Below, one piece after another: positions 9,439 through 19,448 of a stretch of DNA of 64,000 bases. Source of the DNA: Acidobacteriota bacterium (lineage in GTDB: Bacteria; Acidobacteriota; Terriglobia; Terriglobales; Acidobacteriaceae). A program made the position numbers and the translations under genes. Positions within the stretch are counted from its first letter, which is position 1, and every line of letters begins with the position of its first letter. The notes below the pieces were generated by a model. It did no database searches and was not told where the DNA came from. It worked only from the letters and a program-made list of their open reading frames with translations. Where the stretch lies: assembly GCA_003225055.1 (NCBI GenBank), contig QIAU01000149.1, positions 26,920-90,919 on the forward strand, read 5' to 3'.

Positions 9439-11241
9439 ATGAGCGACAGGTTGGAAGGATCTGCTCCGGGTTGGCCCGGAATCCCGCCGCGTTGGACTTC
9501 GAGCGCCAAGAGCGGAGTGGGTACCTCTTTGGCGCCGCAGAGCCGTGTCTGGTTCACACTGAGCCACGGCATTTTGAATGAGATTTACTTCCCGCGAGTG
9601 GACCAAGCCTGCACACGTGATCAGGAATTCCTTATTACCGATGGGAAGCAGTTCTTTTCTGAAGAGAAGAGGGATTGCAGCTTCCAAATCCGTCCTTGGG
9701 AGCCTGGAATTCCGCTGTACTGCCTGACGAATACATCTGTCGAGGGGCGCTACCAAATCCAGAAAGAAGTGCTCACTGACCCTTATCGCAATGTTGTTTT
9801 GCAAAAAGTTCGGTTCCTGCCTTTGCAAGGTCAGCTCGAGGACTATCACCTCTATTCTCTTCTTGCTCCGCATTTGGCCAACTATGGCTATGGCAACACC
9901 GCGTGGAGCGGGGAATATAAAGGTTCCCCCATGCTGTTCGCCGAACGAGCCGGCACCTGCCTGGCGGCGGCGTGCTCGGTTCCCTGGCGGAAGATGTCGG
10001 TTGGATTTGTTGGTGTTTCCGACGGATGGCAGGACCTCTCGCAACACTATGAAATGCAGTGGGAATACGCTCGGGCGGAGAACGGAAATGTTGCCTTGAC
10101 CGGTGAGATTGATCTGGCAGCTTGTGGCGGGGAGTTCGTGCTGGCGATTGGGTTTGGCTCAGACCCCTACGAGGCTGGGCAGTTGACTGTCTCCGCCCTT
10201 CTGGAAAAATACGAACTGGTGCGCGAACACTATGTCGCCTCTTGGAAGAACTGGCATGGCACGCTCTTCCCCCTCGATGCTGAAAAACGGGAACACGATT
10301 TGTACAGGGCCAGCGCGACGGTTTTGCGTGCGCACGAATCAAAGGATTTTTTAGGTGCCGCCATCGCCAGCCTTTCCGTCCCCTGGGGTTTTAATAAGGG
10401 GGATGACGATCTGGGTGGGTACCACTTGGTGTGGCCACGCGACTTGGTCGAGGTCGCCGGCGGATTTGTCGCCGCAGGGGCAATCATTGATGCACTGCGC
10501 GTGCTCCGGTATCTGGAGGCGACACAGGAAGCAGAAGGTAACTGGGCACAGAACCTTTGGCTGAATGGCCAGCCCTATTGGCATGGCGTCCAAATGGATG
10601 AGACTGCTCTTCCTATCCTGCTGCTCGACCTGCTGCGGCGTAAAGCCCCCGGGAAAATGGAAGCAATGGACCGCTGGTGGCCCATGGTCGGCAAGGCCGC
10701 CGGCTATCTCGTACGTAACGGTCCGGTAACCCAGCAGGATCGATGGGAGGAGGACGCGGGATATTCCCCCTTTACGCTGGCCACAGAGATTGCCGCATTG
10801 CTCGCCGCCGCAGACGTCGCTGAGCTGGCAGGCAAGGCCGATACAGCCCAGTTTCTCCGGGAAACCGCGGATAGCTGGAACGACAACATCGAGCGCTGGT
10901 GCTATGCCGAGGACAGCGATTTGGCCCGCAAACTCGGCGTGGGCGGCTATTACGTGCGGATCGCACCACCGGAGACAGGATCTGCCGCCGAGCCGGTGCA
11001 GGGGTCAGTTCTCATCAAGAATCGAATCGCCTCGCAGAGTATCGAGTCAGCTGTGGACCTTGTCAGCCCGGATTCGCTCGCCCTGGTGCGCTTTGGCTTA
11101 CGCGCGCCTGACAGGGCCCTTGCTGGTATCGCTACAACGGCGATGGTTATGGCGAGCATGAGGACGGGTCGCCCTTCGATGGGACAGGCATCGGCCGGCC
11201 TTGGCCATTGCTTACCGGCGAGCGGGCACACTACGAGCTAG
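9439..11241 (+). pseudogene. GH15 glucoamylase-like protein, N-terminal part of a frameshifted gene
   Basis: Encodes the N-terminal beta-sandwich and most of the (alpha/alpha)6 barrel of a glycoside hydrolase family 15 enzyme (glucan 1,4-alpha-glucosidase; related dextranases and trehalases share the fold). The ATG at 9439 gives MSDRLEGSAPGWPGIPPRW. Recognisable blocks are VWFTLSHGILNEIYFPRVD, HLVWPRDLVEVAGG (substrate-binding WPRD) and WAQNLWLNGQPYW. Up to ALVRFGLRAPDR at about 11113 the reading frame is normal. After that it runs out of frame and ends at 11241. The expected ~20-25 residues between RAPD and GPCWYRYNGDGYG are missing, so an internal deletion that is not a multiple of three broke the gene. 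Confidence 0.8.
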
Positions 11242-11882
11242 CGGCCGGCAACCGGGAATCAGCCGAGTCCTTGCTTGCCGCCCTAGAACATTTCACAAAC
11301 GGCAGCCGCTTGATCCCGGAGCAGGTCTGGGACTCAACCGATCTCCCTGACCGAGAACTGTTTCGAGGGGAGGTCTCCGGATCCGCTTGTCCGCTGGTCT
11401 GGGCCCACGCCGAATACATCAAACTACGCCGCTCGCTCCTGGAAGGTGAAATCTTTGACCGGCCACCTCAGCCAGTCGAACGGTATCGGGTCCTGAAGCA
11501 GATCGCGACCCACGTTGACTGGCGTTTCAACAATAAAATCTCTTCCATGTCTGAAGGTAAGATCCTGAGGCTAACCCTGCTCACGCCCGCCTTGGTGCAC
11601 TGGAGTTTTGATGCCTGGCGGACTTCTCGTGATACGAGTACCCGAGATACTGGACTTGGTGCGTACATTGTGGACCTCCCGACCAAGGAGCTACCCGCCG
11701 GCGCCCGCGTTTGCTTTACCTTTCACTGGCGCGAAGAGAACAAGTGGGAAGGCACGGATTTCCAGGTTATGGTAGAGCCGGCAGGATTGCGAGCACAGGA
11801 AGTCCTCGCGGTTGACCTTATGTCGGCTCAGTTGGGGTCAGCTAATGACCAGCCGCTCGAAACTCCAAACTCGAACCGTTAA
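11115..11882 (+). pseudogene. GH15 glucoamylase-like protein, C-terminal part in a shifted frame
   Basis: The rest of the same gene, read in the third frame: GPCWYRYNGDGYGEHEDG, GRPWPLLTGERAHYELAAG, then EQVWDSTDLPDRELF and PLVWAHAEYIKL. GEHEDG and EQVWD are GH15 hallmarks, the latter carrying the second catalytic Glu. A beta-sandwich tail follows to 11882. The fragment could only be made by internal initiation (for example at 11208) or by frameshifting, and alone would lack the general-acid half. The junction with the N-terminal part is at about 11113-11117. Downstream, phosphoketolase starts 21 bases later and is intact. Confidence 0.8.
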
Positions 11883-11903
11883 TAAACACTGAGAGGTATC
11901 TTT

Positions 11904-14306
11904 ATGAGTGCCGTTGCATCCGCAGATCCCGTCAAGCTCTCTGTCACCAAGCAGCCACTTTCACCGGAAGAATTGCGCAAAATGAACGCCTATTGGCGCG
12001 CCGCCAATTATCTTTCTGTTGGGCAAATCTATCTGTTAGCCAACCCGCTGCTGCGTGAACCTCTGAAACTCGAGCACGTGAAGCCTCGGTTGCTTGGCCA
12101 CTGGGGTACAACGCCCGGGCTGAACTTTATCTACGTGCACTTCAACCGTCTGATCCGGAAGTACGATCTCAACGTGATTTACATTTGCGGTCCGGGGCAC
12201 GGCGGCCCCGGCATGGTGGCGAACACCTATCTTGAAGGCACCTACACGGAGCTTTATTCCAGCATTCAACAGAGCGAGGAAGGCCTGAGAAGGCTGTTCA
12301 AGCAATTCTCCTTTCCTGGAGGCATTCCTAGCCACGACGCACCTGAGACACCCGGCTCGATCCATGAAGGGGGAGAACTGGGTTACGCCTTGGTGCATGC
12401 CTACGGAGCGGTCTTTGACAATCCCGATCTCATAGCTTGCTGCGTGGTGGGCGACGGGGAGGCCGAAACGGGACCGCTGGCCGCCAGTTGGCATTCCAAT
12501 AAATTTCTCAATCCGGTACGTGACGGAGCGGTGCTGCCCATTCTGCACCTGAATGGCTACAAGATCGCAAACCCGACTATCCTTGGCCGCCTCGGCGACG
12601 AAGAGCTAACGCAGCTGTTCACCGGCTACGGATACAAGCCTTACTTTGTGGAAGGGGACGACCCGCAACCGATGCATCAGCTCATGGCGGCCACGCTCGA
12701 CGCGGCAATCGAAGAAATTCACGCCATCCAGCATGAAGCCCGCAGTAAAGGATCGTCCGCGGTTCCAGTCTGGCCCATGATCGTCCTGCGTACTCCGAAA
12801 GGTTGGACCGGACCGAAAGTTGTGGACGGCAAGCCCGTCGAGGGCACCTGGCGCGCGCATCAGGTGCCGGTAGCCGATCTGGATAGCAAGCCGGGGCACT
12901 TGGCGATTCTGGAAGATTGGCTGAAGAGTTATCGCCCGCGGGAGTTGTTCGATGATGAGGGCAAGCTAATTGACGAACTTTCCGAACTCGCTCCCAAGGG
13001 TGAGCGCCGCATGGGTGCGAACCCGCATGCCAACGGCGGGCTGCTCCTGAAAGACCTGCTGATGCCGCAATTCCGCGCATACGCGGTTTCGGTTCCCCAG
13101 CCTGGCAAGCAGACGGCAGAATCCACCAAAGTTCTGGGTGCTTTCCTGCGCGATGTGATGAAGCAGAATCTGGAGCACGCCAACTTCCGGGTATTCGGCC
13201 CGGATGAAACCGCCTCTAACCGCCTCGATGCCGTGTATCAGGCCACAGACAAGGTGTGGATGGAGCCGATTCTCGCGGTGGACGAGCACCTGTCACCAGA
13301 CGGGCGTGTCATGGAGGTCTTGAGCGAGCACATGTGTCAGGGCTGGCTGGAGGGTTATTTGCTCACCGGCCGTCATGGGTTCTTCTCCTGTTACGAAGGC
13401 TTTGTCCACATCGTGGATTCGATGTTCAATCAGCATGCCAAGTGGCTCAAGACCACGCGTGGGATTCCATGGCGGCGTCCGCTCGCTTCGCTGAATTACC
13501 TTCTGACTTCGCATGTCTGGCGCCAGGATCACAACGGCTTCACCCACCAGGACCCCGGCTTCATCGATTTCGTGATGAACAAGAAGGCGGATATTATTCG
13601 CGTGTATTTGCCGCCTGATGCCAACACCTTGCTTTCCGTGGCGGATCACTGTTTGCGCAGCCGCCACTATGTGAACGTGATTGTGGCCGGTAAGCAACCG
13701 GAGCTGCAATGGCTCGATATGGACGCCGCCATCGCCCACTGTACCACCGGCATAGGCATCTGGTCATGGGCCAGTAACGATCAGTGGACCGAACCAGATG
13801 TGGTGATGGCGTGCGCAGGTGATATCCCGACCCTTGAAACCTTGGCCGCAGTAGATCTGCTGCGGCAGCACTTCCCCGATCTGAAAATTCGAGTCGTTAA
13901 CGTCGTGGACCTGATGACCCTGCAGCCGCAGAGTGAACATCCGCATGGCCTTTCGGATCGCGAATTTGATTCCATCTTCACTACCGATAAACCGGTGATT
14001 TTCGCCTATCACGGCTATCCGTGGCTCATTCATCGGCTGTGCTACCGCCGCCATGGTCACGACCATTTCCACGTGCGCGGCTATAAAGAAGAGGGTACGA
14101 CCACCACGCCTTTTGACATGACCGTCATCAATGACCTGGATCGCTTTCACCTCGCCGGTGATGTCGTGGACCGGGTGCCGAAATTGCAGGGCACCAGCGC
14201 CCACTTCCGGCAGCTTCTCAGAAACAAGCTAGTGGAGCACAAGCAATACACGCGCGAACACGGCGACGATATGCCGGACGTCAAGAACTGGACATGGCCG
14301 TACTGA
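11904..14306 (+). CDS. xfp: phosphoketolase (xylulose-5-phosphate/fructose-6-phosphate)
   Basis: An 800-aa thiamine-diphosphate enzyme splitting xylulose-5-P or fructose-6-P with phosphate into acetyl-phosphate and a shorter sugar phosphate. An AGAGG site precedes the ATG. Family landmarks are complete: [13 protein letters not shown] near residue 70, [17 protein letters not shown] and [11 protein letters not shown] (Mg-ThDP binding), with [13 protein letters not shown] in the C-terminal half. The length equals that of typical bacterial Xfp. It lies 3 bases before acetate kinase, which uses its product acetyl-phosphate, so the pair forms an ATP-yielding module. Whether it prefers the C5 or the C6 substrate cannot be read from the sequence. 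Confidence 0.97.
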   Translation: MSAVASADPVKLSVTKQPLSPEELRKMNAYWRAANYLSVGQIYLLANPLLREPLKLEHVKPRLLGHWGTTPGLNFIYVHFNRLIRKYDLNVIYICGPGHGGPGMVANTYLEGTYTELYSSIQQSEEGLRRLFKQFSFPGGIPSHDAPETPGSIHEGGELGYALVHAYGAVFDNPDLIACCVVGDGEAETGPLAASWHSNKFLNPVRDGAVLPILHLNGYKIANPTILGRLGDEELTQLFTGYGYKPYFVEGDDPQPMHQLMAATLDAAIEEIHAIQHEARSKGSSAVPVWPMIVLRTPKGWTGPKVVDGKPVEGTWRAHQVPVADLDSKPGHLAILEDWLKSYRPRELFDDEGKLIDELSELAPKGERRMGANPHANGGLLLKDLLMPQFRAYAVSVPQPGKQTAESTKVLGAFLRDVMKQNLEHANFRVFGPDETASNRLDAVYQATDKVWMEPILAVDEHLSPDGRVMEVLSEHMCQGWLEGYLLTGRHGFFSCYEGFVHIVDSMFNQHAKWLKTTRGIPWRRPLASLNYLLTSHVWRQDHNGFTHQDPGFIDFVMNKKADIIRVYLPPDANTLLSVADHCLRSRHYVNVIVAGKQPELQWLDMDAAIAHCTTGIGIWSWASNDQWTEPDVVMACAGDIPTLETLAAVDLLRQHFPDLKIRVVNVVDLMTLQPQSEHPHGLSDREFDSIFTTDKPVIFAYHGYPWLIHRLCYRRHGHDHFHVRGYKEEGTTTTPFDMTVINDLDRFHLAGDVVDRVPKLQGTSAHFRQLLRNKLVEHKQYTREHGDDMPDVKNWTWPY

Positions 14307-14309
14307 CCC

Positions 14310-15548
14310 ATGAAGGTCCTCGTGCTCAATTCCGGCTCCAGTAGTCAGAAAAGCTCGCTATACGAGATTGGCGAGACGGTTGCTGACGATCCGCCCGCGT
14401 TTCTCTGGGAAGGCAAGATCGAGTGGCACGGCGATATCGCAGAGGCCGAGGTAAAGAATTCGCGCGGGACTGTGCAACGCAGTAGTGTCCAAGTTTTGTC
14501 ACGCGCCGAAGCGGTTGAGCATTTACTCAGCACCTTGTGGCAGGATAAGACACGCGCTGTTGCTTCGGCAGCTGAAATTGATGTCGTCGGACACCGCGTA
14601 GTGCACGGCGGGCCGAACTACGACGCACCTGTCCTGGTTACTCCCGAGGTGAAAGCGGAAATTGCCAAGGCTGCCCATTTCGCTCCCCTCCACAATCGCG
14701 CTGAACTTGACGGCATGGAGCTCGTTGAAAAGCTGTTAGGCCCCGTTCCCCAGGTGGCGGTGTTCGACACCGCATTTCATCGCAAAATGCCGCAGGCGGC
14801 AACCGTTTATCCGGGTCCGTATCGATGGTTCGAAAGCGGCATTCATCGCTACGGGTTCCACGGTGTCAGTCATCAATATTGCGCGGCGCGTGCCGCGCAG
14901 CTTCTGCGCCGAGATCTCGACTCGCTCAAAGTAGTTACTTGCCATCTCGGGAACGGCTGCTCGCTGGCCGCAATTCACGAGAGCCACAGCATTGATACCA
15001 CCATGGGGTTCACTCCCCTCGAAGGCTTGATGATGGGTACCCGCTCCGGTTCAATTGACCCGGGAATTCTCACCTACTTGATACGCCAGGGTCATCTCCG
15101 GCCCCAGGAGATGGACGATGTTCTGAACCAAGAATCAGGCCTGCTGGGGATTTCGGGTATTTCCGGAGATATGCGCGAGATTCTGGCGTCCATGAAGCAA
15201 GGCCATGCACGAGCAAAGCTGGCATTTGACATTTACGTGCACCGTCTGCGGGCCGCGATCGGTGCCATGGTAGCTGGGCTAGGAGGCATGGATGCGCTGG
15301 TATTCACCGCCGGGGTGGGAGAAAACTCGGCCGAGGTGCGCGACGCGGTTTGTCAAAAGCTGGATTTTCTTGGCCTCAAACTCAATGCGACAGCCAATGT
15401 GCAGCGCGCTCCTGATGCAGACATTGCAGCGTCGGATTCCGCGGTTCGGGTTCTGACCATCCGCGCGCAGGAAGAATGGGCGATTGCCAGAGAATGTTGG
15501 CACCTCATGCGCAGGTCTCTTAGATGGACTCCGAGGATTCCAGCCTAA
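14310..15548 (+). CDS. ackA: acetate kinase
   Basis: A 412-aa ASKHA-family kinase converting acetyl-phosphate and ADP to acetate and ATP. The N-terminal VLVLNSGSSSQK is the phosphate-1 motif; VGHRVVHGG, FDTAFHRKMP (catalytic Asp), YGFHGVSHQY and CHLGNGCS are all in place, and VFTAGVGENS closes the site. It begins 3 bases after the phosphoketolase stop, so the two are co-translated. The product of phosphoketolase is its substrate, which makes the physiological direction towards ATP likely. The C-terminus runs slightly longer than in E. coli AckA (400 aa). Confidence 0.97.
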   Translation: MKVLVLNSGSSSQKSSLYEIGETVADDPPAFLWEGKIEWHGDIAEAEVKNSRGTVQRSSVQVLSRAEAVEHLLSTLWQDKTRAVASAAEIDVVGHRVVHGGPNYDAPVLVTPEVKAEIAKAAHFAPLHNRAELDGMELVEKLLGPVPQVAVFDTAFHRKMPQAATVYPGPYRWFESGIHRYGFHGVSHQYCAARAAQLLRRDLDSLKVVTCHLGNGCSLAAIHESHSIDTTMGFTPLEGLMMGTRSGSIDPGILTYLIRQGHLRPQEMDDVLNQESGLLGISGISGDMREILASMKQGHARAKLAFDIYVHRLRAAIGAMVAGLGGMDALVFTAGVGENSAEVRDAVCQKLDFLGLKLNATANVQRAPDADIAASDSAVRVLTIRAQEEWAIARECWHLMRRSLRWTPRIPA

Positions 15549-15864
15549 CGGGCCGGAAGGGATCGATAAAGAATCAATCGTTCGAAAGCCGGCAGTGAGC
15601 CGGACAGCATTTTCTCTCAAAAAGTCGCGCTGCCATCAAAAATACCTTGGAGGAGAAGCGACGGATAAACTGGCGGTCACCTATGGATGTTAGCGCCGGA
15701 TTGGAAGTGAGGGTAATGTTAGAAATCGAGAAATCATCCTATGCATCGCTTAGATCCAATGTATTTCTTCTGGGGAGACCTCTCCGCTCGGATTGGTCGG
15801 CGAGTACCCCACCCTGCACGAGGCCGCGTCAGCAAATGGTCTGTCACGAAAAAGGAGAAGCCTA
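15549..15864. other. intergenic region between ackA and dps
   Basis: No protein-like frame. The AAAGGAG ribosome binding site of dps is at about 15851-15857. I see no strong terminator hairpin after ackA. Confidence 0.4.
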
Positions 15865-16491
15865 ATGGTAAGAAAGCAGATTGTTTCCAACACCACCGAG
15901 AACATCAGCGCCCAACCCCGTCTTCATCAACGTGCCCGCGAAATCCAGTCCTATGGAACGGTCAGCCACATGCTACCGCTCGAACTCGAAGAACCCGTGC
16001 GACTGGAGATGACGGAACAGTTGAACCAACTGCTTGCGGACACAATGACGCTTCGCGATCTATACAAAAAGTCTCATTGGCAGGTTGCTGGCCCGACCTT
16101 TTATCAGTTGCATCTGCTCTATGACAAGCATCATGACGAGCAGGTTGAGCTGGTTGACTCGATTGCCGAACGGATTCAACTGCTTGGCGGAGTCAGCCTG
16201 GCCATGGCCGCCGATGTGGCTGAGACTACCGAAATCGAGCGGCCCCCTCGTGGCCGGGAAGAGGTCCCGGTTCAGTTATCGCGATTGCTCGACGCTCACC
16301 AAATCATCATTCGCCAAGTCCGAACTCTGGCACGCCGTGCTTCCGAACTTGGCGATGATGGCACGAATGACCTGATTGTGAGTGAGGTGCTCCGCACCAA
16401 TGAGCTTCAGGCCTGGTTCCTGAGCGAACACCTGGTCAACGTTCCTTTGGTCGAAGCGAAAGAGCCGTCGATAACTACTGGCGCAGCGTAA
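15865..16491 (+). CDS. dps: Dps-family ferritin-like protein
   Basis: A 208-aa mini-ferritin that oxidises ferrous iron with peroxide, stores it in a dodecamer and often binds DNA. AAAGGAG precedes the ATG at 15865. Upstream in-frame starts would add a low-complexity leader without a ribosome binding site. The ferroxidase ligands fit the Dps spacing: His71 in KSHWQV, His83 in YQLHLLYD, Asp98 and Glu102 in VDSIAERI. The ~50-residue N-terminal tail is longer and more polar than in E. coli Dps (167 aa) and may contact DNA. It stands alone, 316 bases after ackA. Peroxide or stationary-phase control is usual in the family, but no operator is recognisable here. Confidence 0.92.
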   Translation: MVRKQIVSNTTENISAQPRLHQRAREIQSYGTVSHMLPLELEEPVRLEMTEQLNQLLADTMTLRDLYKKSHWQVAGPTFYQLHLLYDKHHDEQVELVDSIAERIQLLGGVSLAMAADVAETTEIERPPRGREEVPVQLSRLLDAHQIIIRQVRTLARRASELGDDGTNDLIVSEVLRTNELQAWFLSEHLVNVPLVEAKEPSITTGAA

Positions 16492-17138
16492 AAAATGCGC
16501 CGCTGAAGTCAGGCGCTACATTATAGTGCCCGGAGGTTAGCGATCGCGGCAGAGCGTTGGCCCAGTCTGCCGCTGGGCTCGTGGAATGACACCTACCCCC
16601 CTGCTCCACATGTGGACCCAGAGGGTGGGACAGAGTTCGCCTGCCCTGAACCCACTGGCGGGGCCTTGTAGGTGACGGCCCGGGCATGACCACATCACGA
16701 ATCGGTATGGCGTTCTTTGCTCGATTCGTGCCCGGGCCCTTAGCAGCCGGAGCACCTTTGAAATTGGGATCGCGATGGGAGGTGCGCACTGGGGAGTCGA
16801 TGGCTTGAAGTAAGCAGACTCAAAGCTTGGCCATCGAAGGCGGACGGGAATGGTTTCCTTGCCAAACAGCGGGCTACTTCAACGAGGGAGATCTCGACCA
16901 GCGCAGCGGCATGGACTGTTACGAGAGGGACGCAGGACTGACGCCGATGGAAGCCCGCGTACAATGCTCGGCAGTGAACCTCGGGTAGGTTCCAGCGCCT
17001 TTCGCGCCGCAGACATCAAATAGATCCTCTCGTTTCTCGGCGTCCGAGAAAGCGAAGCAGTTCTTGGTCTGAGAAGGGAAACGTTCTCGGGGATCGATAG
17101 TGATCTACAGGGCGGGGGACGATGATAATGTGTTCGGA
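16492..17138. other. intergenic region between dps and fetA
   Basis: 647 bases with no convincing gene. The only clear structure is the interrupted GC-rich inverted repeat at 16677-16739. Short open frames on both strands have no family resemblance. Confidence 0.4.
16677..16739. repeat. GC-rich inverted repeat (hairpin with a 10-base bulge)
   Basis: GGCCCGGGCA at 16677-16686 plus ACGAATCG at 16697-16704 pair with CGATTCGTGCCCGGGCCC at 16722-16739. The left arm carries a 10-base insertion between its two blocks. The loop is 17 bases. There is no T-run after it, so it is not a classic rho-independent terminator. It could act as a transcript-stabilising or barrier structure downstream of dps. 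Confidence 0.5.
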
Positions 17139-17849
17139 ATGACTCCTCCGGAGAGCTCTCGACGCAGCTCATTAAACCCAATCATCTTGGAGGCGGAACG
17201 CCTCAGCCGGGCGGTCAGTGGCATCGCGATTGTTCACGAGATTTCGGTACAGGTTCACGCGGGCGAGGTACTCGCCATCGTTGGGCCCAGCGGGTCTGGC
17301 AAAAGCTCGTTTCTTCGATTGCTGAATCGTCTGGACGAACCCACAAGTGGAACAGTCGTTCTTGAGGGAATCGATTATCGCCAGATCCCGCCTCGCGAGT
17401 TACGCCGCAAAATAGGAATGGTCACGCAACGGCCGTTCCTTTTTCCAGGGACGGTTGCGGCAAATTTGCGCTTCGGCCCTCTCGAGCGCAGTGAAACCTT
17501 ATCCGACAACGCCATTGAACTGCTTCTGAGACAAGTTGGACTGCCCGGGTATACACCGCGTGGCGTGGCCAACCTTTCGGGCGGAGAAGCGCAACGCGTT
17601 TGCCTGGCTCGCGCTTTGGCCAACTCGCCTGTGGTCTTGCTGATGGATGAGCCGACGTCCGCCCTCGACGATGAATCGAAACTCGGAGTGGAGTCGCTGA
17701 TTCAAGGAATCATCAAAGGCAGCCGCTTGACATGCATTATCGTGACCCATGACATGGCCCAGGCGGCGCGAATGGCGAACCGGGTCATGATTCTCGAAGC
17801 TGGCCATGCCGTCAGGATTGGCTCGGTTGAAGAGGTGCTGCATGCTTAA
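17139..17849 (+). CDS. fetA: ABC transporter ATP-binding protein, FetA-like
   Basis: A 236-aa ATPase of a two-component transporter. Motifs in order: Walker A GPSGSGKSS, Q-loop VTQRPFLFPGTV, signature LSGGEAQRVCLARAL, Walker B VVLLMDEPTSALD and switch His in IVTHDM. The ATG at 17139 (MTPPESSRR) is the most plausible start. The gene overlaps the next one by 8 bases (ATGCTTAA). Because its partner is a UPF0014/FetB membrane protein, the pair corresponds to E. coli FetAB (YbbLM), linked to iron efflux and oxidative-stress tolerance. The nearby dps gene fits an iron-homeostasis theme, though a 647-base gap separates them. Confidence 0.85.
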   Translation: MTPPESSRRSSLNPIILEAERLSRAVSGIAIVHEISVQVHAGEVLAIVGPSGSGKSSFLRLLNRLDEPTSGTVVLEGIDYRQIPPRELRRKIGMVTQRPFLFPGTVAANLRFGPLERSETLSDNAIELLLRQVGLPGYTPRGVANLSGGEAQRVCLARALANSPVVLLMDEPTSALDDESKLGVESLIQGIIKGSRLTCIIVTHDMAQAARMANRVMILEAGHAVRIGSVEEVLHA

Positions 17850-18630
17850 GCATGTTTTCAGTGGGCAATTACAGTTGGGCCTGGCCCAGGCGGCGGCCGC
17901 CGCAATGGCCGCTCTTGTGGTGGTGCTGCTGGCGCGCAAGCGGCAAATCCATCTGGAGCGCGAAACCCTGGTGGCGCTGCTGCGCGGGATGGTGCAGATC
18001 GTCGCCCTAGGTTCGGTTTTGGTGTTGTTGCTTCGCGGTCCGCGGTGGACGAGCTTTTTCTTGCTTGCGGCCATGGTTTTCGCCGCCGGGGCTACGTCCA
18101 GGCGGCGCGCCAAAGGGATTCCCGGTGCGTTCCAAGTATCGACCTGTTCGATCGCATGCGGTGCCGGGTCGGTGATTGTGTTAATGACGTGGTTAGGCGT
18201 GCTTGATACCGATGTTACGTCGCTCATTCCTGTGGGCAGCATGCTGATCGCAAATGCGATGAATACCAACGGATTGGCACTGAACCGCTTTCGTGCGGAC
18301 GTGTTGGCGCATGTGGGAGAGATCGAAACTGCTTTGGCCCTCGGAGCCGGGCCCAATCAGAGTGTCGCCTCTTATGTACAAGCTTCTTTCGAAGCCAGCC
18401 TTATTCCAGCGATCGATTCGCTTCGCTCCTTGGGCATTGTGTGGATTCCCGGGCTGATGGCCGGCATGCTGTTGTCGGGCGCGAGACCGGTTTACGCAGC
18501 CATTTACCAGTTTGTGGTGCTGGCCATGATTTTTGCCGCCTCAGGACTGACTGCGCTCGTCAGCACTCTGCTGATCCGAAGCCGCGCCTTCACGGCAGCC
18601 GAGCAGCTGCTCCTGAGACCCAGCCTGTAG
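17842..18630 (+). CDS. fetB: ABC transporter permease, FetB/UPF0014 family
   Basis: A 262-aa integral membrane protein with about seven hydrophobic segments. Diagnostic family blocks are GMVQIVALG near residue 43, PVGSMLIANAMNTNGLALNR, and ETALALGAGPNQSV followed by AIDSLRSLGIVWIPGLMAGM. These match FetB-type permeases, which pair with a separate ATPase. The start at 17842 overlaps the fetA stop, indicating coupled translation. The likely role is export of iron or another metal; the substrate is inferred from the family only. Confidence 0.87.
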   Translation: MLKHVFSGQLQLGLAQAAAAAMAALVVVLLARKRQIHLERETLVALLRGMVQIVALGSVLVLLLRGPRWTSFFLLAAMVFAAGATSRRRAKGIPGAFQVSTCSIACGAGSVIVLMTWLGVLDTDVTSLIPVGSMLIANAMNTNGLALNRFRADVLAHVGEIETALALGAGPNQSVASYVQASFEASLIPAIDSLRSLGIVWIPGLMAGMLLSGARPVYAAIYQFVVLAMIFAASGLTALVSTLLIRSRAFTAAEQLLLRPSL

Positions 18631-18680
18631 TTGACCGCAGATGGAAGAGTTCGGAGTCTCAAGTCGACAGGAGAAGAAAA

Positions 18681-19448
18681 ATGAATAACATCACTCACGC
18701 GGACCCGAGAATTGGCGGCCGAAATTTTGGCGACTTTTTCGTACAGCGGGATGCCATGGTTCTCCTGCTAACCTGGGCTGCCGGCGGGGTTGATGCGATC
18801 AGCTATTTGGGCCTGGGTCATGTTTTCACAGCCAACATGACAGGGAATGCCGTGCTCTTGGGCTTGGCTGTCGGCCAAGGGCAAGGGTTGGCGGCTTTAC
18901 GGTCGATCATCGCCTTAGCAGGGTTTGTGCTCGGCGTGTCGATGGGAGCAATGCTGATGGGCCAACGGCCGTCCCCAGGAGAGTGGTCCAGAGCCGCCAG
19001 CAGAGCCGTCGCACTGGAATGGATCATACTTGCGTTATTTACCCTTACGTGGCACCTAGCCGGCAGGGCGCGAGCCGGAGAACCGCTATATCCCTTGATT
19101 GCGTTATCGGCTGTAGCCATGGGTATTCAGAGCGCTGCGATACGGCATCTTAGGGTGCCAGGAATTGCCACGACTTACATCACCGGAACGCTGACGAGCA
19201 TGGTCTCCGGATTTGTTGGATGGCTGCAGGCAAAAATCGTTCCGTCTTCAACCGACAATTTCACACAACCAAGGACCCCGTCTGCAGAACAGAAGCATGG
19301 ACCACGGCTTCAGGCTGCCGTGCTCGGTATCTATATCCTTGCTGCAGTCGCCAGCGGTTTTCTACAAGCGAGAGGGTCAAGGCTGGTGGCGTTATCACCT
19401 CCTGTTGCGCTGACACTGGTATTAGCAAACACGTTTTTTCGTCGGTAG
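18681..19448 (+). CDS. DUF1275 (YoaK) family membrane protein
   Basis: A 255-aa protein with six predicted membrane segments. The N-terminal block LLLTWAAGGVDAISYLGLGHVFTANMTGN (given here as LTWAAGGVDAISYLGLG and HVFTANMTGN) is the signature of DUF1275, and GIATTYITGTLTSM is the second conserved block. The start at 18681 follows GACAGGAGAAG. The 50-base gap to fetB allows co-transcription. Function is unknown across the family; a transporter-like role has been proposed because of the membrane topology. Confidence 0.88.
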   Translation: MNNITHADPRIGGRNFGDFFVQRDAMVLLLTWAAGGVDAISYLGLGHVFTANMTGNAVLLGLAVGQGQGLAALRSIIALAGFVLGVSMGAMLMGQRPSPGEWSRAASRAVALEWIILALFTLTWHLAGRARAGEPLYPLIALSAVAMGIQSAAIRHLRVPGIATTYITGTLTSMVSGFVGWLQAKIVPSSTDNFTQPRTPSAEQKHGPRLQAAVLGIYILAAVASGFLQARGSRLVALSPPVALTLVLANTFFRR

